Part shown: positions 48,501 to 55,946 of the stretch, in pieces
Numbering within the stretch: the stretch's first letter is position 1
Layout of the letters: each line of letters begins with the position of its first letter
DNA from: Cuneatibacter sp. NSJ-177
GTDB taxonomy: Bacteria > Bacillota > Clostridia > Lachnospirales > Lachnospiraceae
DNA length: 64,000 nucleotides
Assembly: GCF_022867805.1 (NCBI RefSeq)
Contig: NZ_JALIFO010000006.1
Coordinates: 744,001 to 808,000, forward strand
Reading direction: 5' to 3'
Notes under the pieces: model-generated
The model's input: only the letters and a program-made list of their open reading frames with translations
Database searches by the model: none
What the model was told of the DNA's origin: nothing
Position numbers and translations under genes: made by a program

Positions 48501-48590
48501 AGCACTTTTGGATGATTGAAATATACTGGAGACAATGCCGAGAACTACGACACCTACTCCCAACAGGCCAAGTTTTGGTAAAGTTAGCAT
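42576..48590 (-). CDS. Tape measure protein with C-terminal DUF4214 and SH3b domains
   Basis: 2004 residues. It has a hydrophobic segment near the start (about 6-24), long coiled coils (about 25-800 and 1050-1690), and a Gly-rich linker with FHNGTAHARGKWG and GELGQELIVYG, typical of clostridial tape measures. Near the C-terminus lie a DUF4214 domain (about 1748-1800, YRDLLGREADAGGLASW) and an SH3b domain (about 1807-1872, SGVNIRSSQ to GWAVSKWF). These two are unusual in a tape measure. No SD precedes the first ATG and typical N-terminal tape-measure sequence is found instead in fragments upstream, so the 5' end may be truncated. Confidence 0.85.
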   Translation of the reverse strand: MLTLPKLGLLGVGVVVLGIVSSIFQSSKSAQESIQETQVKLESLHSEIGSLNDDLSEVKQRMEELQNKAPLTFSEQQELSRLENITAQMERQLALKKLAQDQVAKDNAANAAASITQKEAVQVGETTFEKGPGNVIQIPSFEYVDQIDKIYNDLETLEDLKSKLASAVRNDDQPQRDAIKASVENNEANIKSQISDLITASAALYDSETGMVIEGYESLASRLDNLFRESIAVLDPFGAIAGIEKSIPEMRTSILSKLAADQGLNLLAPLGSAAAMSTDRDPLLEYLLTASDETIEIVYTLIASNQSGSWTLEDFQNAVDEFQKTKLEIPALTTNVGTFAEEQELLSQIANQNSTLSIDQYKQLIGYSSDYAGCLSVEGDRITLHEESVAKLTESREKEIQAKIEEGKANKYLEYHKLNQELNNLLDGYDNYNTATQSQVSSTLAEMETIASEINQYYLLEQQLLGTSNAFDNYRNSKSAPSPEDEYNTGLSAMEDLKKGFSEQRFGTAEFEAGARLLIPEDIIDQGVASMKKYYDDTLQRYFTGDDEGITKFVQDSLEKGLLVGDTEHFEVAEGVKLENFVDQLNLTRETALSLFGDLESYTFGQTFDWSDELIDNAANNYNALELLEAQALATKASMIEDGSWNGTSEEDQERTSQVLENLEEIRRVKAELAEPIAEGLLTYDSETEKLANLRQNYDRLIEQINSSEITDEQKINLIANADILLDQIAEIEQGLTEPTEMNIQIAKEYLENEISSAKEELSKQKPGSTDYQKTQDRITNLESSLEKINSFNSDPATTAVNQIITTVQQLTSFILRPKDFQLSTFNAQIQLISLSAAIAAVQALASLGATFKINTISTNSVTSTENKPSTGGTSRGGGRGFHNGTAHARGKWGTSQRETALTGELGQELIVYGDKYWTVGDRGAEFATIPKGAIVFNHRQTEELFKNGYVTSGGGRGKAYSKGTFSKSGDAFLRGYGGSPAFGSSNDSNSVSEKKTSKSTSSKSKAVSDAEDSFEELVDWIVRKLDVLKARTEQFLNAVESAVSVAAKKANFDAAFQNMTEHMRILTEAAARYQQQADSSGLSDEYKELVRSGRIDLETITDEDLKEAIDTFQDFYDKAQDCSDELVGLRDDIRNAAEDFANLRLEEAEEKIDRLDDAMSRLESAYKHSLSLTEKNNLLDQQTQNLKNQLDIFNNTLVDANTQLAIQIGLLKNATGDQFLSAFEAKEKIDTSSLSGDTLILAEKYNALLSSSKEAYQKASEAADDYTDAIRENAKAKLENLQTDLENQNGLLDSKRSRYETQLDLLEARGDSIGSAYYQRMQEISKQERSSLEAANRELQTLLDKEVAQGTIVKGSEDWYDLTEQILDNANAIDGCTKNILEMQQAMDEIKWDHLERKLDAFQNLTDETDFLLGLLERQDLVDQSTGAYTEAGIASAGLIAQKLAIARQSMKEYQKALEDLDAAAAKSGANQMGNSGYNAYMEKRNELMGNYRDAISDAYSYEDEMMDLIQNKLDAEADAYEEILDKRKEALKTTKEEAEYQKNIAEQTGNIQELERQLAALEGNDSDYAKKRRKQLKADLADAEEKLADTEADKKYEIQVDVLDQDFEDFKTSLDEYAKDTKTALGDLTSEINSNVSTVQSSLETLAGETGYQISTVITDVWATAGNAVTSYSGTVADAGASVTARLEEMSNAYDEMAARVAQATESMLHSIDKQNEAVTKQNNGTIQSGQVNNGTNSDEVSAAVDKDKNYILGLYRDLLGREADAGGLASWLAAMASGMSAEEVRQGFLNSEEYRRMHGESGASGSANAVVTAKSGVNIRSSQSSSNSRNLLGALPNGTEVEVLEDDGHWLKIRGGGLTGWAVSKWFRRYAAGTRRAGASSWAWTSDGNGDEIVISPNRRAVLTPVAAGDIIPNADLSRNLFAWGAYRPEDFIQGIGLPGHALPAVSPVTNITIPIEAPLVRVDGIATDEVAARMTKQMDQQLKNFGRDMKKSIQSYTVRR
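47327..47672 (-). repeat. Tape-measure internal segment duplicated at 52324-52667
   Basis: About 345 bases encoding the segment around FQKTKLEIPALTTNVGTF are present again, nearly identical, at 52324-52667 in the same orientation. This copy is in frame; the other carries a 1-base deletion. Confidence 0.85.
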
Positions 48591-48602
48591 GTCGTTGTAA
48601 AA

Positions 48603-49130
48603 ACAGTTGCCTATCTGTTTTTCTTATGGTATTGTAAATGGAAAGTAAATAAACCATTAAACGTGAGGAGAGGTAAAGTGAATAAAGTAATGATAACGAT
48701 GGGGTATAATTTTGAGGGGTATCGAATTGTAGAATATTTAGGGATTGTTGCGGTAGATATGATTATTGATCCTAAGGATGTGAGGCAGTTTGGAGAAAAA
48801 CATATAAATGAAGTCTATACTAGAATGAGAGAGGATGCTATAAAAATTTTGAAACAAAAAGTCATTGATTTAGGAGGGAACGGAATTATAGGTTTCAATA
48901 ACTATATTCAATCCCCTAATCCGGCTTATCCTAGGGGGTTTTCTTGTATGGCTACGGCGGTACGACTGGAATAAAACAAAATTATATCTGCCTAGGCAAA
49001 CGGTTGGCAGTTGCCGATAATTTTTTGTTATATACATGGACTATACAATAAAAGCACACCCATTAAGGTAGGATGTACTCCAAGGATGGGTAGTCTCTGG
49101 GCATTTTCTCCTGTTAAAAACTCTTATTAT
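48603..49130 (+). repeat. Duplicated ~530 bp unit, copy A (YbjQ-like gene plus conserved 3' region)
   Basis: The promoter-side words (AGTTGCCTATCTGTTTTTCT), the gene, and a ~150-base 3' region match copy B at 52685-53215 in the same orientation. The best conserved non-coding part is CATGGACTATACAATAAAAG and then a second block, GTACTCCAAGGATGGGT, at about 49035-49105. A CTGCC/GGCAG hairpin with a T-run ends the gene. Confidence 0.75.
48678..48974 (+). CDS. YbjQ-like (UPF0145) small protein, copy A
   Basis: 98 residues from a GTG at 48678 (SD GAGGAGAGG). The opening MITMGYNFEGYRIVEYLGIV and the end SCMATAVRLE fit the YbjQ/UPF0145 fold, an oligomeric domain sometimes called heavy-metal binding. 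The Gly-rich LGGNGIIGFNNY is also typical. It is divergent from the tape measure and is a paralogue of the protein at 52762. Function unknown. Confidence 0.75.
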   Translation: MNKVMITMGYNFEGYRIVEYLGIVAVDMIIDPKDVRQFGEKHINEVYTRMREDAIKILKQKVIDLGGNGIIGFNNYIQSPNPAYPRGFSCMATAVRLE

Positions 49131-49457
49131 GTGTTAACAACTTATTCAGTTTAGCCAAACAGCTCTGTCAGATAAACTTTATAAAAGTATTTTGACTTAT
49201 ATCTTTCATGGCGAATGGCAGGAGAATGTGCTGCTGATTGAGTTGTGCCTTGTGGCGCGAAAAACAGATTTTCCAACCTTTCCGTTTGTCGTTACCGACT
49301 TCGTTTTGGTTCTATTTTTCTTCCCTGTTCCAGCAATATGAGAAATTATAAACTCATATCGGGTTGATTCCCGTTACTCCTTTCCGTGACGTATACGGAT
49401 TTTTCTGGAATTGTATCCCACCCCATTTTTGTAGGAGTCTTTTCCAGAATAGCCCTG
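49131..49457. other. Non-coding gap with decayed sequence
   Basis: No intact gene, RNA or clear repeat is seen. The minus strand keeps a short readable string near 49200-49290 (SPAIRHERYKSKYFY) that could be the end of a dead gene, but I cannot assign it. Confidence 0.4.
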
Positions 49458-49802
49458 TTATCCAAAACTTGGTTGGTATTGAGCTGATGTTATTGTATCC
49501 CAGGAGGATACAACACCGGTTAAGCCGGAAGCAATACTGCCAAACGCGGATGCAGTTTGCAGCAGGCCACCGGAAGCATTTTTCGATTCTTTTCCAACTC
49601 CGGCTAACCCGGAGCGCATGGAATCTAATTGACGACTGATCTTGCTAAGTTGCCTTTCGAGTTTTTCCGTCTGACTGTTGATATCTCCGTTGAACTGTAA
49701 CTCTAGTTCAACGATCCTTTTTTGTGTCAGAGAATTCAGTTGTTCCTGGGCGGCGCTGTCGTCCAGTTCAACCAATAGTGTTTGACTGGGATTTTGTGCC
49801 AT
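49458..49802 (-). pseudogene. Tape-measure N-terminal fragment, copy 1
   Basis: Begins with a good SD and MAQNPSQTLLVELDDSAA, then LNSLTQKRIVELELQFNG, a short coiled coil and a Gly/Ala segment (FGSIASGLTGVVSSWDTI), as at the start of clostridial tape measures. It then changes to unrelated sequence and stops after 114 residues. It is homologous to the fragment at 51783-52181. Confidence 0.7.
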
Positions 49803-49929
49803 ATATAACTCCTTTCGATGAGAAGAATGGGCTCCTTTTGGAGCGGTTAACGTGTGACATCTATGTAATATCTTTCCCAGTTAAGAGTGAATAGGCAAGC
49901 CTCTAACAGAGGAAGGATTTGTTGTCGTT

Positions 49930-50607
49930 CTAAGAGATCTGTCTGTGAGAAATTATAGAATGAAATTTTAATACGTCTCTTTGGGAAAGGTGATCCATGA
50001 GAGAAAGTTTATGTTCCAGACTGCCGTTAACAAGATCGATCCCTCTGGCTTGTTCGCCGTATGTGGAGATAAGCTGCTGCTGAATATCAAAAAGCTGGGA
50101 TTTTGCTGATAGAGTCTCTGTTTCAGATAAGGTACCGGAATCTAAAGAATCTCTTAGTTCTTGTATTTTGGATTTTTGACTATCAAGTGTAGAAACACTG
50201 GATGAAAATGCTTCCGCGGATTCCCTGGCAGTTTTGACTGCTTCCTCTTTGTAATGAATTAAATAACTGATGCCATTGGAGATGAGACTAAAAGCAGCGC
50301 TGATTCCGGCACTGATGCCGAAAGACATAAGGCCGTTTAGAGCGGTGGAGGCAAGTTGGGTACCGATGGCAGCCTTTTGGGCAGCAGCGGCTTGCTGATT
50401 GAGGTGTTGGTTGAGACCGGCGATTGAGTATTGAGATGCGTCTGTTGTGCGCATGTACTGTTTTGTGGATTCGTCAAGGCTTTTAAATCGACTAAAAGCT
50501 TTATCAAGTCCTTTGCTTTGTGCTACTGAAAAAGCTTTTGAAATTTTACTTTCTTGGTCAATACCAATAGTATGCGAATTTCGTGGAATATTAAAAGCGT
50601 TGGACAT
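49930..50607 (-). pseudogene. Tape-measure internal fragment
   Basis: 225 residues. It contains a hydrophobic stretch (SFGISAGISAAFSLISNGI) followed by a coiled coil and LFDIQQQLISTYGEQARGI, a pattern usual in the first third of Lachnospiraceae tape measures. The last ~15 residues are unrelated. It has no SD at its apparent start and looks like a broken piece, not a gene of its own. Confidence 0.65.
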
Positions 50608-50728
50608 CGTTAATTTGTTGGTTTTTTCGTCTCTTGCAAATTGCAGGCTGTAATATTGTTTACAAAGTACTGTTGTGATGTTATATTTATGTAAACTATA
50701 TTGTAAAATGAAATTAGGAGGTAAATTT

Positions 50729-51307
50729 ATGGAAGATTATGTAGGTGTGTGTTTGAATTGCGGAGATGTTGATTTTGATACAGAAAGATGTCTTTTATGT
50801 GGAGGAACATTTGTTAAAACAAATATAAAAAAAGAAAATTACATTGATGCCATAAACGTTTGGGATGAAGACATAATTGATAGATATCTGGTCTGGAGGT
50901 ATATAAATAAAATAGATGATCCGGATATATCTAGGGTAGAGCTGGAAAACATGTGGATTTGCCCAAGATGTGGAGATATGTTAAGCGAGGCCAATACGAA
51001 AAATTGTATCTATTGTGGATGCACAATGGTTCCAACGAAGTACACAATAGAATACATTTTAAAAATGACTGAAAAAGATTATCCAAAGTTTATGAAAAAG
51101 ATTTTCAATGAGTATTGTTACCATAACCCCTTGTTTGATAAAATAGAATTTCATCGCCGCAGAATTGAAAATGGTGAGGAATCAGACCCTAAAAAAGAGT
51201 TAGCCGAAATGATCAGTGAAGCAAACAAAAAGTCCTCATGGGGCCTAGCCATGGATCCAATGGAACTGGCAGGATATTGCACAACTTTTGATGATAATGA
51301 TGATTAA
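50729..51307 (+). CDS. Protein with two zinc ribbons, function unknown
   Basis: 192 residues from the ATG at 50729 (SD TAGGAGG). Two CxxC pairs form each ribbon: CLNCGDVDF...CLLCGG near the start and CPRCGDML...CIYCGC in the middle. The rest is helical and acidic. The gene is AT-rich compared with its surroundings, which suggests recent arrival. It is divergent from the tape-measure fragment at 49930-50607 and has its own terminator. No family recognised. Confidence 0.75.
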   Translation: MEDYVGVCLNCGDVDFDTERCLLCGGTFVKTNIKKENYIDAINVWDEDIIDRYLVWRYINKIDDPDISRVELENMWICPRCGDMLSEANTKNCIYCGCTMVPTKYTIEYILKMTEKDYPKFMKKIFNEYCYHNPLFDKIEFHRRRIENGEESDPKKELAEMISEANKKSSWGLAMDPMELAGYCTTFDDNDD

Positions 51308-51338
51308 AGAAGATGCTCCTGCGGGGGCTTCTTCTTTT
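51307..51338 (+). terminator. Terminator after the zinc-ribbon gene
   Basis: An AGAAG..CTCC / GGGG.CTTCT stem is followed by TTCTTTT. Confidence 0.65.
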
Positions 51339-51782
51339 GTATACAGAAAATTTCCTCCTCACTTTATGCCTTCTATACAAATCTTCCAGGCACCGGAAGC
51401 CACAACAGCACATGGCATACGCATAGAGTATGCCCGTATTCCCGTGATGTGCGCACGTTAGCCCTGACTATGCCATCCGGAAGCAAATGCTCCCGTCAAC
51501 CATTATAGTCGATGAACATTCCTCTCCAGGAAAAGAGGCTTTGCTGCAGATTACCCTGTCCGCCGCCTTGTCACGATCCCCGGTCCCTTTCAGGCCGGCC
51601 GCCGCAGAATGAATGATATTTCCTGATCTTCTGCGGTTTCGTAACGGCGGATTATGGTTCACCCTGTCCACGAATACGAGATGGAGCGCAAAAGCGCCAA
51701 TTTCGGTTGTTTCCTATGCAGTCCCTTGTGTCACATAAAGACACTCGTTCCGTGTTACCACCGGACTGCAGCGGGCCATTTA
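51339..51782. other. GC-rich, stem-loop-rich non-coding segment
   Basis: About 440 bases without a convincing gene. It holds several nested inverted repeats: GGCATAC/GTATGCC (about 51413-51433), CCGCCGCAGAA/TTCTGCGG with CGGCGG beyond it (51598-51652), TGTC/GACA, and a closing GCAGTCC/GGACTGC pair near 51715-51775. Base composition is richer in GC than the flanks. It could be a structured RNA or a decayed intron; I cannot assign a family. Confidence 0.45.
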
Positions 51783-52181
51783 TTAAAAAATAAACCAGAA
51801 GGGAGCATTTAACCCCTCACCCGCGTCTTTTGCAAATGAATTAGATAAAGCGAGAAGTGCACGGCCTTGGGCAGAACTATCCAAAAGTTGTTTTCTGGAA
51901 GACTCCGTATTAGATGAGGCTGTATTTGTTTGGATATTGATAGATCCAGTACGAATTTGTGGGTTTTTAAGAATGTCTGCGCCTTCGCCGGTTAATTTGA
52001 CCTCCAGTTCCACAAATCGCTTTTTTGTTAGAGAATCTAATTGTGTCTGAATTTGTCCCAGATTGGTGATTTGTAATTGGCCGGACATAGAGAGCTTGTC
52101 GCCTGAACGCGATTGATTGTTGCTTGATTCTTTCGTCCCAGATGAATTGGTTTCAGGCTTGAGCTTTGTTTTTTGTGCCAT
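51783..52181 (-). pseudogene. Tape-measure N-terminal fragment, copy 2
   Basis: Starts with SD AAAGGAG and MAQKTKLKPETNSSG, then TQLDSLTKKRFVELEVKLTG, homologous to copy 1 at 49458. It stops after 132 residues where the stem-loop-rich segment begins. Confidence 0.7.
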
Positions 52182-52323
52182 AAAAAAACTCCTTTCAGTA
52201 TTTTGAGAGGCTCCCAGAGGGAGCAGTTAATAAAGAAACATTTATATTAAATCATTCCCAGCACGGATAGAACGTGGTAAGTTCCGGTGGGAGATTGATG
52301 AGCGATCGTTTTCATACTCGATA

Positions 52324-52677
52324 GTTCTTGATTTAGTTTGTGGTATTCCAAATATTTATTGGTCTTTCCTTCTTCAATCTTGGCTGTATTTCTTTTTCCC
52401 TTGACTCGATAAGCTTTGCAACTGTTTCCTCATAGAGCGTAATGCGTTCGCCTTCTACGGAAAGACAGTCGGCATAATTGCTGGAATAATCGATTAACTG
52501 TTTATATTGATCAATGGAGAGCGTAGAATTCTGATTGGCAATTTGGGAAAGCAGTTTCTGTTCTTCTGCAAAAGTGCCGACATTAGTTGTAAGCGCAGGA
52601 ATTTCAAGTTTTGTCTTTTGAAATTCATCAACAGCATTTTGGAATTCTTTAAGGTTCAGGAGCCAGAGTGCATGCAA
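52324..52677 (-). pseudogene. Tape-measure internal fragment, near-identical to residues ~306-421 of the intact protein
   Basis: FQNAVDEFQKTKLEIPALTT and the next ~80 residues match the intact tape measure with few changes. A single-base deletion near 52383 shifts the frame, and the apparent start is junction sequence. It duplicates 47327-47672. Confidence 0.85.
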
Positions 52678-52684
52678 TGGAGAA

Positions 52685-53215
52685 ATAGTTGTCTATCTAT
52701 TTTTTTTGTGATATGGTAGGCATATAAAAATGAAGCAAAAATGACAGGAGGTCGCTAGGTATTGAGTGAGGTATTAATAACAACAGGATACAATTTTGAA
52801 GGGTATCATATCGTAAAATATTTAGGTGTTGTATCAGCAAACTTGAATCCTAAATATTATTTAGGTGATATGTTGAAAAAGGTCGATGTAGATAATGTTT
52901 TTAAGAAAATAAAAGCTGAAGCATTGGAAAGATTGACGGAAGAAGCAATCGCGTTAGGTGGGAATGGGGTGATAGGATTACAATGGCATCAATTTGAGTT
53001 TGGAATAGTTCCTTGTTTATCATGTATTGCTACAGCAGTTTTGCTCGTAAAAGAAAAGAATTAAATCTGCCCTAGACAAACGACTGGCAGAGTGCCGATA
53101 ATTTTTAGAGAAACATGGACTATACAATAAAAGCACATCCACTGAGCAGAATGTACTCCAAGGATGGGTGGTCTCTGGGCATTTACTTTTGTTAAAAAAC
53201 TTTTAATATGAGTCG
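52685..53215 (+). repeat. Duplicated ~530 bp unit, copy B (YbjQ-like gene plus conserved 3' region)
   Basis: Matches copy A at 48603-49130 in order and orientation, including the CTGCC/GGCAG hairpin with T-run and the two conserved non-coding blocks. The genes have diverged more than the 3' region. Confidence 0.75.
52762..53064 (+). CDS. YbjQ-like (UPF0145) small protein, copy B
   Basis: 100 residues from a TTG at 52762, nine bases after AGGAGG. It opens VLITTGYNFEGYHIVKYLGV and has LGGNGVIGLQ, matching copy A and the UPF0145 fold. The middle differs clearly from copy A. Divergent from a tape-measure fragment, like copy A. Function unknown. Confidence 0.75.
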   Translation: MSEVLITTGYNFEGYHIVKYLGVVSANLNPKYYLGDMLKKVDVDNVFKKIKAEALERLTEEAIALGGNGVIGLQWHQFEFGIVPCLSCIATAVLLVKEKN

Positions 53216-53370
53216 ACAATTTATCATGAAAACAACTAACTTATTAATCCTTGGAAACCATTCCTTGTACAGATAGCATGAAAATTTCCAGGAAGAAAAG
53301 GTTTTCTTCTCTTTCAAAATCGACCGTATCCCTTCGTATCTAAAACTAACTGCAATTCTTCCCTCTTCCA

Positions 53371-53399
53371 TTGTCCCTCCTCAAAACAGGAGCTATAAT
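53371..53399 (+). promoter_or_regulatory. Promoter of the amidohydrolase with an inverted repeat in the spacer
   Basis: TTGTCC and TATAAT are 17 bases apart. The spacer holds CTCCT and AGGAG as an inverted repeat, a possible operator. The remaining 53216-53370 shows nothing recognisable. Confidence 0.55.
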
Positions 53400-53453
53400 A
53401 ACTCTAACAAATAAATCCATCAACATATCCCCACTGTTTTGAAAGGAGACCCC

Positions 53454-54749
53454 ATGCCATACGCTCTAACCCACGCCGCCATCTTCGACGGTACCAATAC
53501 CGACGAACTCCGTCTTGACCAAACAGTCCTCATAGACGGCGAGACCATCACCTCTATTCAGGACGCCTCCCTCCCAATCCCGGAAGGTTACGAGATCCAT
53601 GATCTGACCGGAAAGTTCCTTCTCCCCGGCCTGATCAACCTCCACGCTCATCTGTTCGGCACCGGAAAGCCAAGCAAAACACTGGCCGGGGAAAGCGGCT
53701 CCCAGAAGCGGATGGTTCATTTTGCCAATTCCCGTCTGGGCCGTCCGGTAATTGATGGGATGGTCAAAAAACATGTGCAGACTGCCCTGCATGCCGGTGT
53801 GACCACGATCCGTTCCTCCGGAGATTTTGCCTATTCCGACGTGCGCACCCGTGATAAGATCCGCGCCGGAAAATTGCTTGGTCCGCGTCTGCTGGTTCCA
53901 GGACCGGCGATCACTTGCGTCGGCGGCCACGGGGACGGTACCTTTGCCGTCACCAGCAACGACCCGAAAGAATTGGCCGGATATGTGGACCGAAACGCTT
54001 CCCACAAGGTGGATTGTATCAAGATCTGTGTGACCGGAGGCGTGATGGATGCCAAGGTGAAAGGGGAGCCCGGCGAGGTAAAGATGACTCCGGAACAGAC
54101 GAAAGCGGTCTGCGGCCGGGCCCATGAATTGGGGTATCACGTGGCGTCCCACACGGAGAGCAGCAAAGGCATTAAAGTCGCGCTGGAAAATGGAGTGGAT
54201 ACAATCGAGCACGGCAGCTTTTTGGATGAGGAGCTGGTTGAATTGTTTCAAAAGACCGGCGCCGCGTTCATCGTCACCACATCCCCGGCTTTGCCGCTGG
54301 CCAAACTTCCGACCAGCATCACGATGCTGAATGATCTTTGCCTTTATAATTCGGAGGTCGTGATCGACGGGATGATTGCCGGTGCAAAAAAGGCAATGGA
54401 AAACGGAATCCCAGTGGGACTTGGCACCGATGAATCCTGTCCGCTGGTGACTCCTTACGATATGTGGCGGGAAGTGGCCTATTTTGCTAAGTTCTATGGC
54501 GTTTCCAATAGCTACGCCCTGCACACGGCTACGCTAGGAAATGCAAAGATCATCGGCCTGGACGCTGAGACCGGTTCAGTGGAAGAAGGCAAGTGCGCGG
54601 ATTTGATTGTGGTGGATGAGAATCCTTTGGAGAATCTGGAGGCTCTTCGGCAGATGCGTCATGTGATGGTGCGGGGACATTGGCTGGAAACTCCGGCGGT
54701 AGAGAAGAATGCTCAGATCGAAGAATGGCTGGATTCTTTGATGAAATAA
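53454..54749 (+). CDS. Metal-dependent amidohydrolase (imidazolonepropionase/prolidase-like)
   Basis: 431 residues from the ATG at 53454 (SD AAAGGAG). The amidohydrolase barrel is complete: HAH after LPGLINL, CIKICVTGGV with a Lys that is usually the metal-bridging residue, HTES and IEHGS for two more metal ligands, and GTDES for the catalytic Asp. Close relatives hydrolyse N-acyl amino acids, Xaa-Pro dipeptides or cyclic amides; the substrate is unknown. It is a metabolic gene on the opposite strand inside the tail locus, with its own promoter and terminator. Confidence 0.88.
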   Translation: MPYALTHAAIFDGTNTDELRLDQTVLIDGETITSIQDASLPIPEGYEIHDLTGKFLLPGLINLHAHLFGTGKPSKTLAGESGSQKRMVHFANSRLGRPVIDGMVKKHVQTALHAGVTTIRSSGDFAYSDVRTRDKIRAGKLLGPRLLVPGPAITCVGGHGDGTFAVTSNDPKELAGYVDRNASHKVDCIKICVTGGVMDAKVKGEPGEVKMTPEQTKAVCGRAHELGYHVASHTESSKGIKVALENGVDTIEHGSFLDEELVELFQKTGAAFIVTTSPALPLAKLPTSITMLNDLCLYNSEVVIDGMIAGAKKAMENGIPVGLGTDESCPLVTPYDMWREVAYFAKFYGVSNSYALHTATLGNAKIIGLDAETGSVEEGKCADLIVVDENPLENLEALRQMRHVMVRGHWLETPAVEKNAQIEEWLDSLMK

Positions 54750-54754
54750 GAGGG

Positions 54755-54785
54755 GCGGGACTGGCTTTTGTCAGTCCCCTTTTTC
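54755..54785 (+). terminator. Terminator after the amidohydrolase
   Basis: GGGACTG and CAGTCCC form the stem and a T-run follows. The stop of the convergent minus-strand gene (54771) lies inside it. Confidence 0.75.
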
Positions 54786-55394
54786 ATCTGCTCCCGGTTC
54801 CTCTAATTTGTATTCGCCGCTGACCTTCTGGGCAATGGTGCGAATAGCATCTTCCATTTCATCCTGATTGGAAAGCATCTTTCGGTTGAGGGCGGCGATT
54901 TCTTCCGGCGTCATCAATTCGATCACCTTTTCAGCATATTCATTTTGCTTCTTTTGATTTTCCAGAAATTCATCCTGTTTTTTCAAAAGATCTTCTTCCT
55001 GCTTCCGGATGAGAAGTTCTGCCTCCAGGGCCTCCGCCAGTTTTTTCTGTACCGGTGAAGCGGCTGCTATGAGGCGCTCCCGGTGGAAATCTGCCAAGTC
55101 GCGGGCGCAGTCATCCACCTCTGTCAGAAGCCAGGAAAAGCGGTTTTCCTCAAAAAGGGAGCGGAGCTCCTCATCTTCCATACAGTCATAGACCGTCTCA
55201 CCCTCTTCATAGGTAATGCCTTCGACACAGAGTGTAAAAAATCCGGCCATCAGGGCTTCCAGAGCGCGGTAAGGGGTGTATCGGATGGCGTCGTCCTTTT
55301 CTGTATCAAAATAGGAATCGGCGACAATGGTGATAAAGCGTTCTCTTTCCGGGAAAGAAAGGTGTTTTTTTACGTGGATTTTTTCTTTTTTCAT
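54771..55394 (-). CDS. Tail assembly chaperone-like protein
   Basis: 207 residues from the ATG at 55394 (SD AAGGAG). An N-terminal alpha/beta part (SFPERERFITIVADSYFD) is followed by a long charged helix (about 120-190). Two overlapping small genes just before the tape measure is the place of tail assembly chaperones in siphophages, and this protein has the size of such a chaperone. Assignment is by position only. The downstream tape measure start has been displaced by the rearranged region. Confidence 0.5.
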   Translation of the reverse strand: MKKEKIHVKKHLSFPERERFITIVADSYFDTEKDDAIRYTPYRALEALMAGFFTLCVEGITYEEGETVYDCMEDEELRSLFEENRFSWLLTEVDDCARDLADFHRERLIAAASPVQKKLAEALEAELLIRKQEEDLLKKQDEFLENQKKQNEYAEKVIELMTPEEIAALNRKMLSNQDEMEDAIRTIAQKVSGEYKLEEPGADEKGD

Positions 55395-55408
55395 AGCTGA
55401 CAGCTCCT

Positions 55409-55627
55409 TTATAGTTTTCTCTCGCACCAGAGCCGATAGAGCTCCTGGAGGGCGGAGGTTTTCCGCCAGACAAATACCAGCCGGTCGTCGGAACCGCAGA
55501 TGATATCCATCAGCAGTCCGTCGGCTTTGCCGGAGTTTAAATATTTGTAATTCTGCTTCATATTAGGGATGAGCAGACAATCCTCCATTTCATAAAAACA
55601 ATGAAATAGTTCACTGTATGCACGCAT
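55409..55627 (-). CDS. Small protein upstream of the chaperone-like gene
   Basis: 72 residues from the ATG at 55627 (SD AGGAGG). It contains three Cys and several Trp/Tyr residues and ends in LYRLWCERKL. No family recognised. It precedes 54771-55394 by 14 bases and is probably co-translated. Confidence 0.65.
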   Translation of the reverse strand: MRAYSELFHCFYEMEDCLLIPNMKQNYKYLNSGKADGLLMDIICGSDDRLVFVWRKTSALQELYRLWCERKL

Positions 55628-55783
55628 AGACAGTTCCTCCTGAATATTAAAAGAATCCGGCGGGCCGGATTTCCTGCGCCGCTGTGAAGCGGCATTTTTT
55701 TGGCACAGCTTGCCCCAAAGGGGAGATTCTGTGCAAATAAAGCGGAGCGTTTGAAAGGAACAGGATGCAGGTTTATCGATTAC

Positions 55784-55832
55784 AAAAAAATAGGCATAAG
55801 GGCATCCAAAGAATAGGATGCTCTTATGCCTA
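55784..55832 (-). terminator. Strong terminator inside the tail locus
   Basis: TAGGCATAAG.GCATCC and GGATGC.CTTATGCCTA form a ~16-base stem; a seven-base T-run follows on the minus strand. It would end transcripts of the tube-protein operon. The rest of the 55628-55946 gap holds a second hairpin (GCCGCT/AGCGGC, about 55678-55693). Confidence 0.85.
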
Positions 55833-55946
55833 GGATAAGAGTGGAAACGGCCAGCCTGGCCGCCGTACAAAGAAAATCCTATTCAATCGCAGGAAAGGGG
55901 ATCAAAAAATCCGTCTTTCCTCAGCGTTTCCGCTTTCGTTAACATA

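Noticed and set aside
48466-48657. Minus-strand ORF across the tape-measure start
   Set aside because: It is out of frame with the tape measure, matches nothing recognisable and lacks an SD.
51339-51782. Group II intron remnant
   Set aside because: GTGCG-like words and stems are present, but I could not find a domain V hairpin or any reverse transcriptase sequence.
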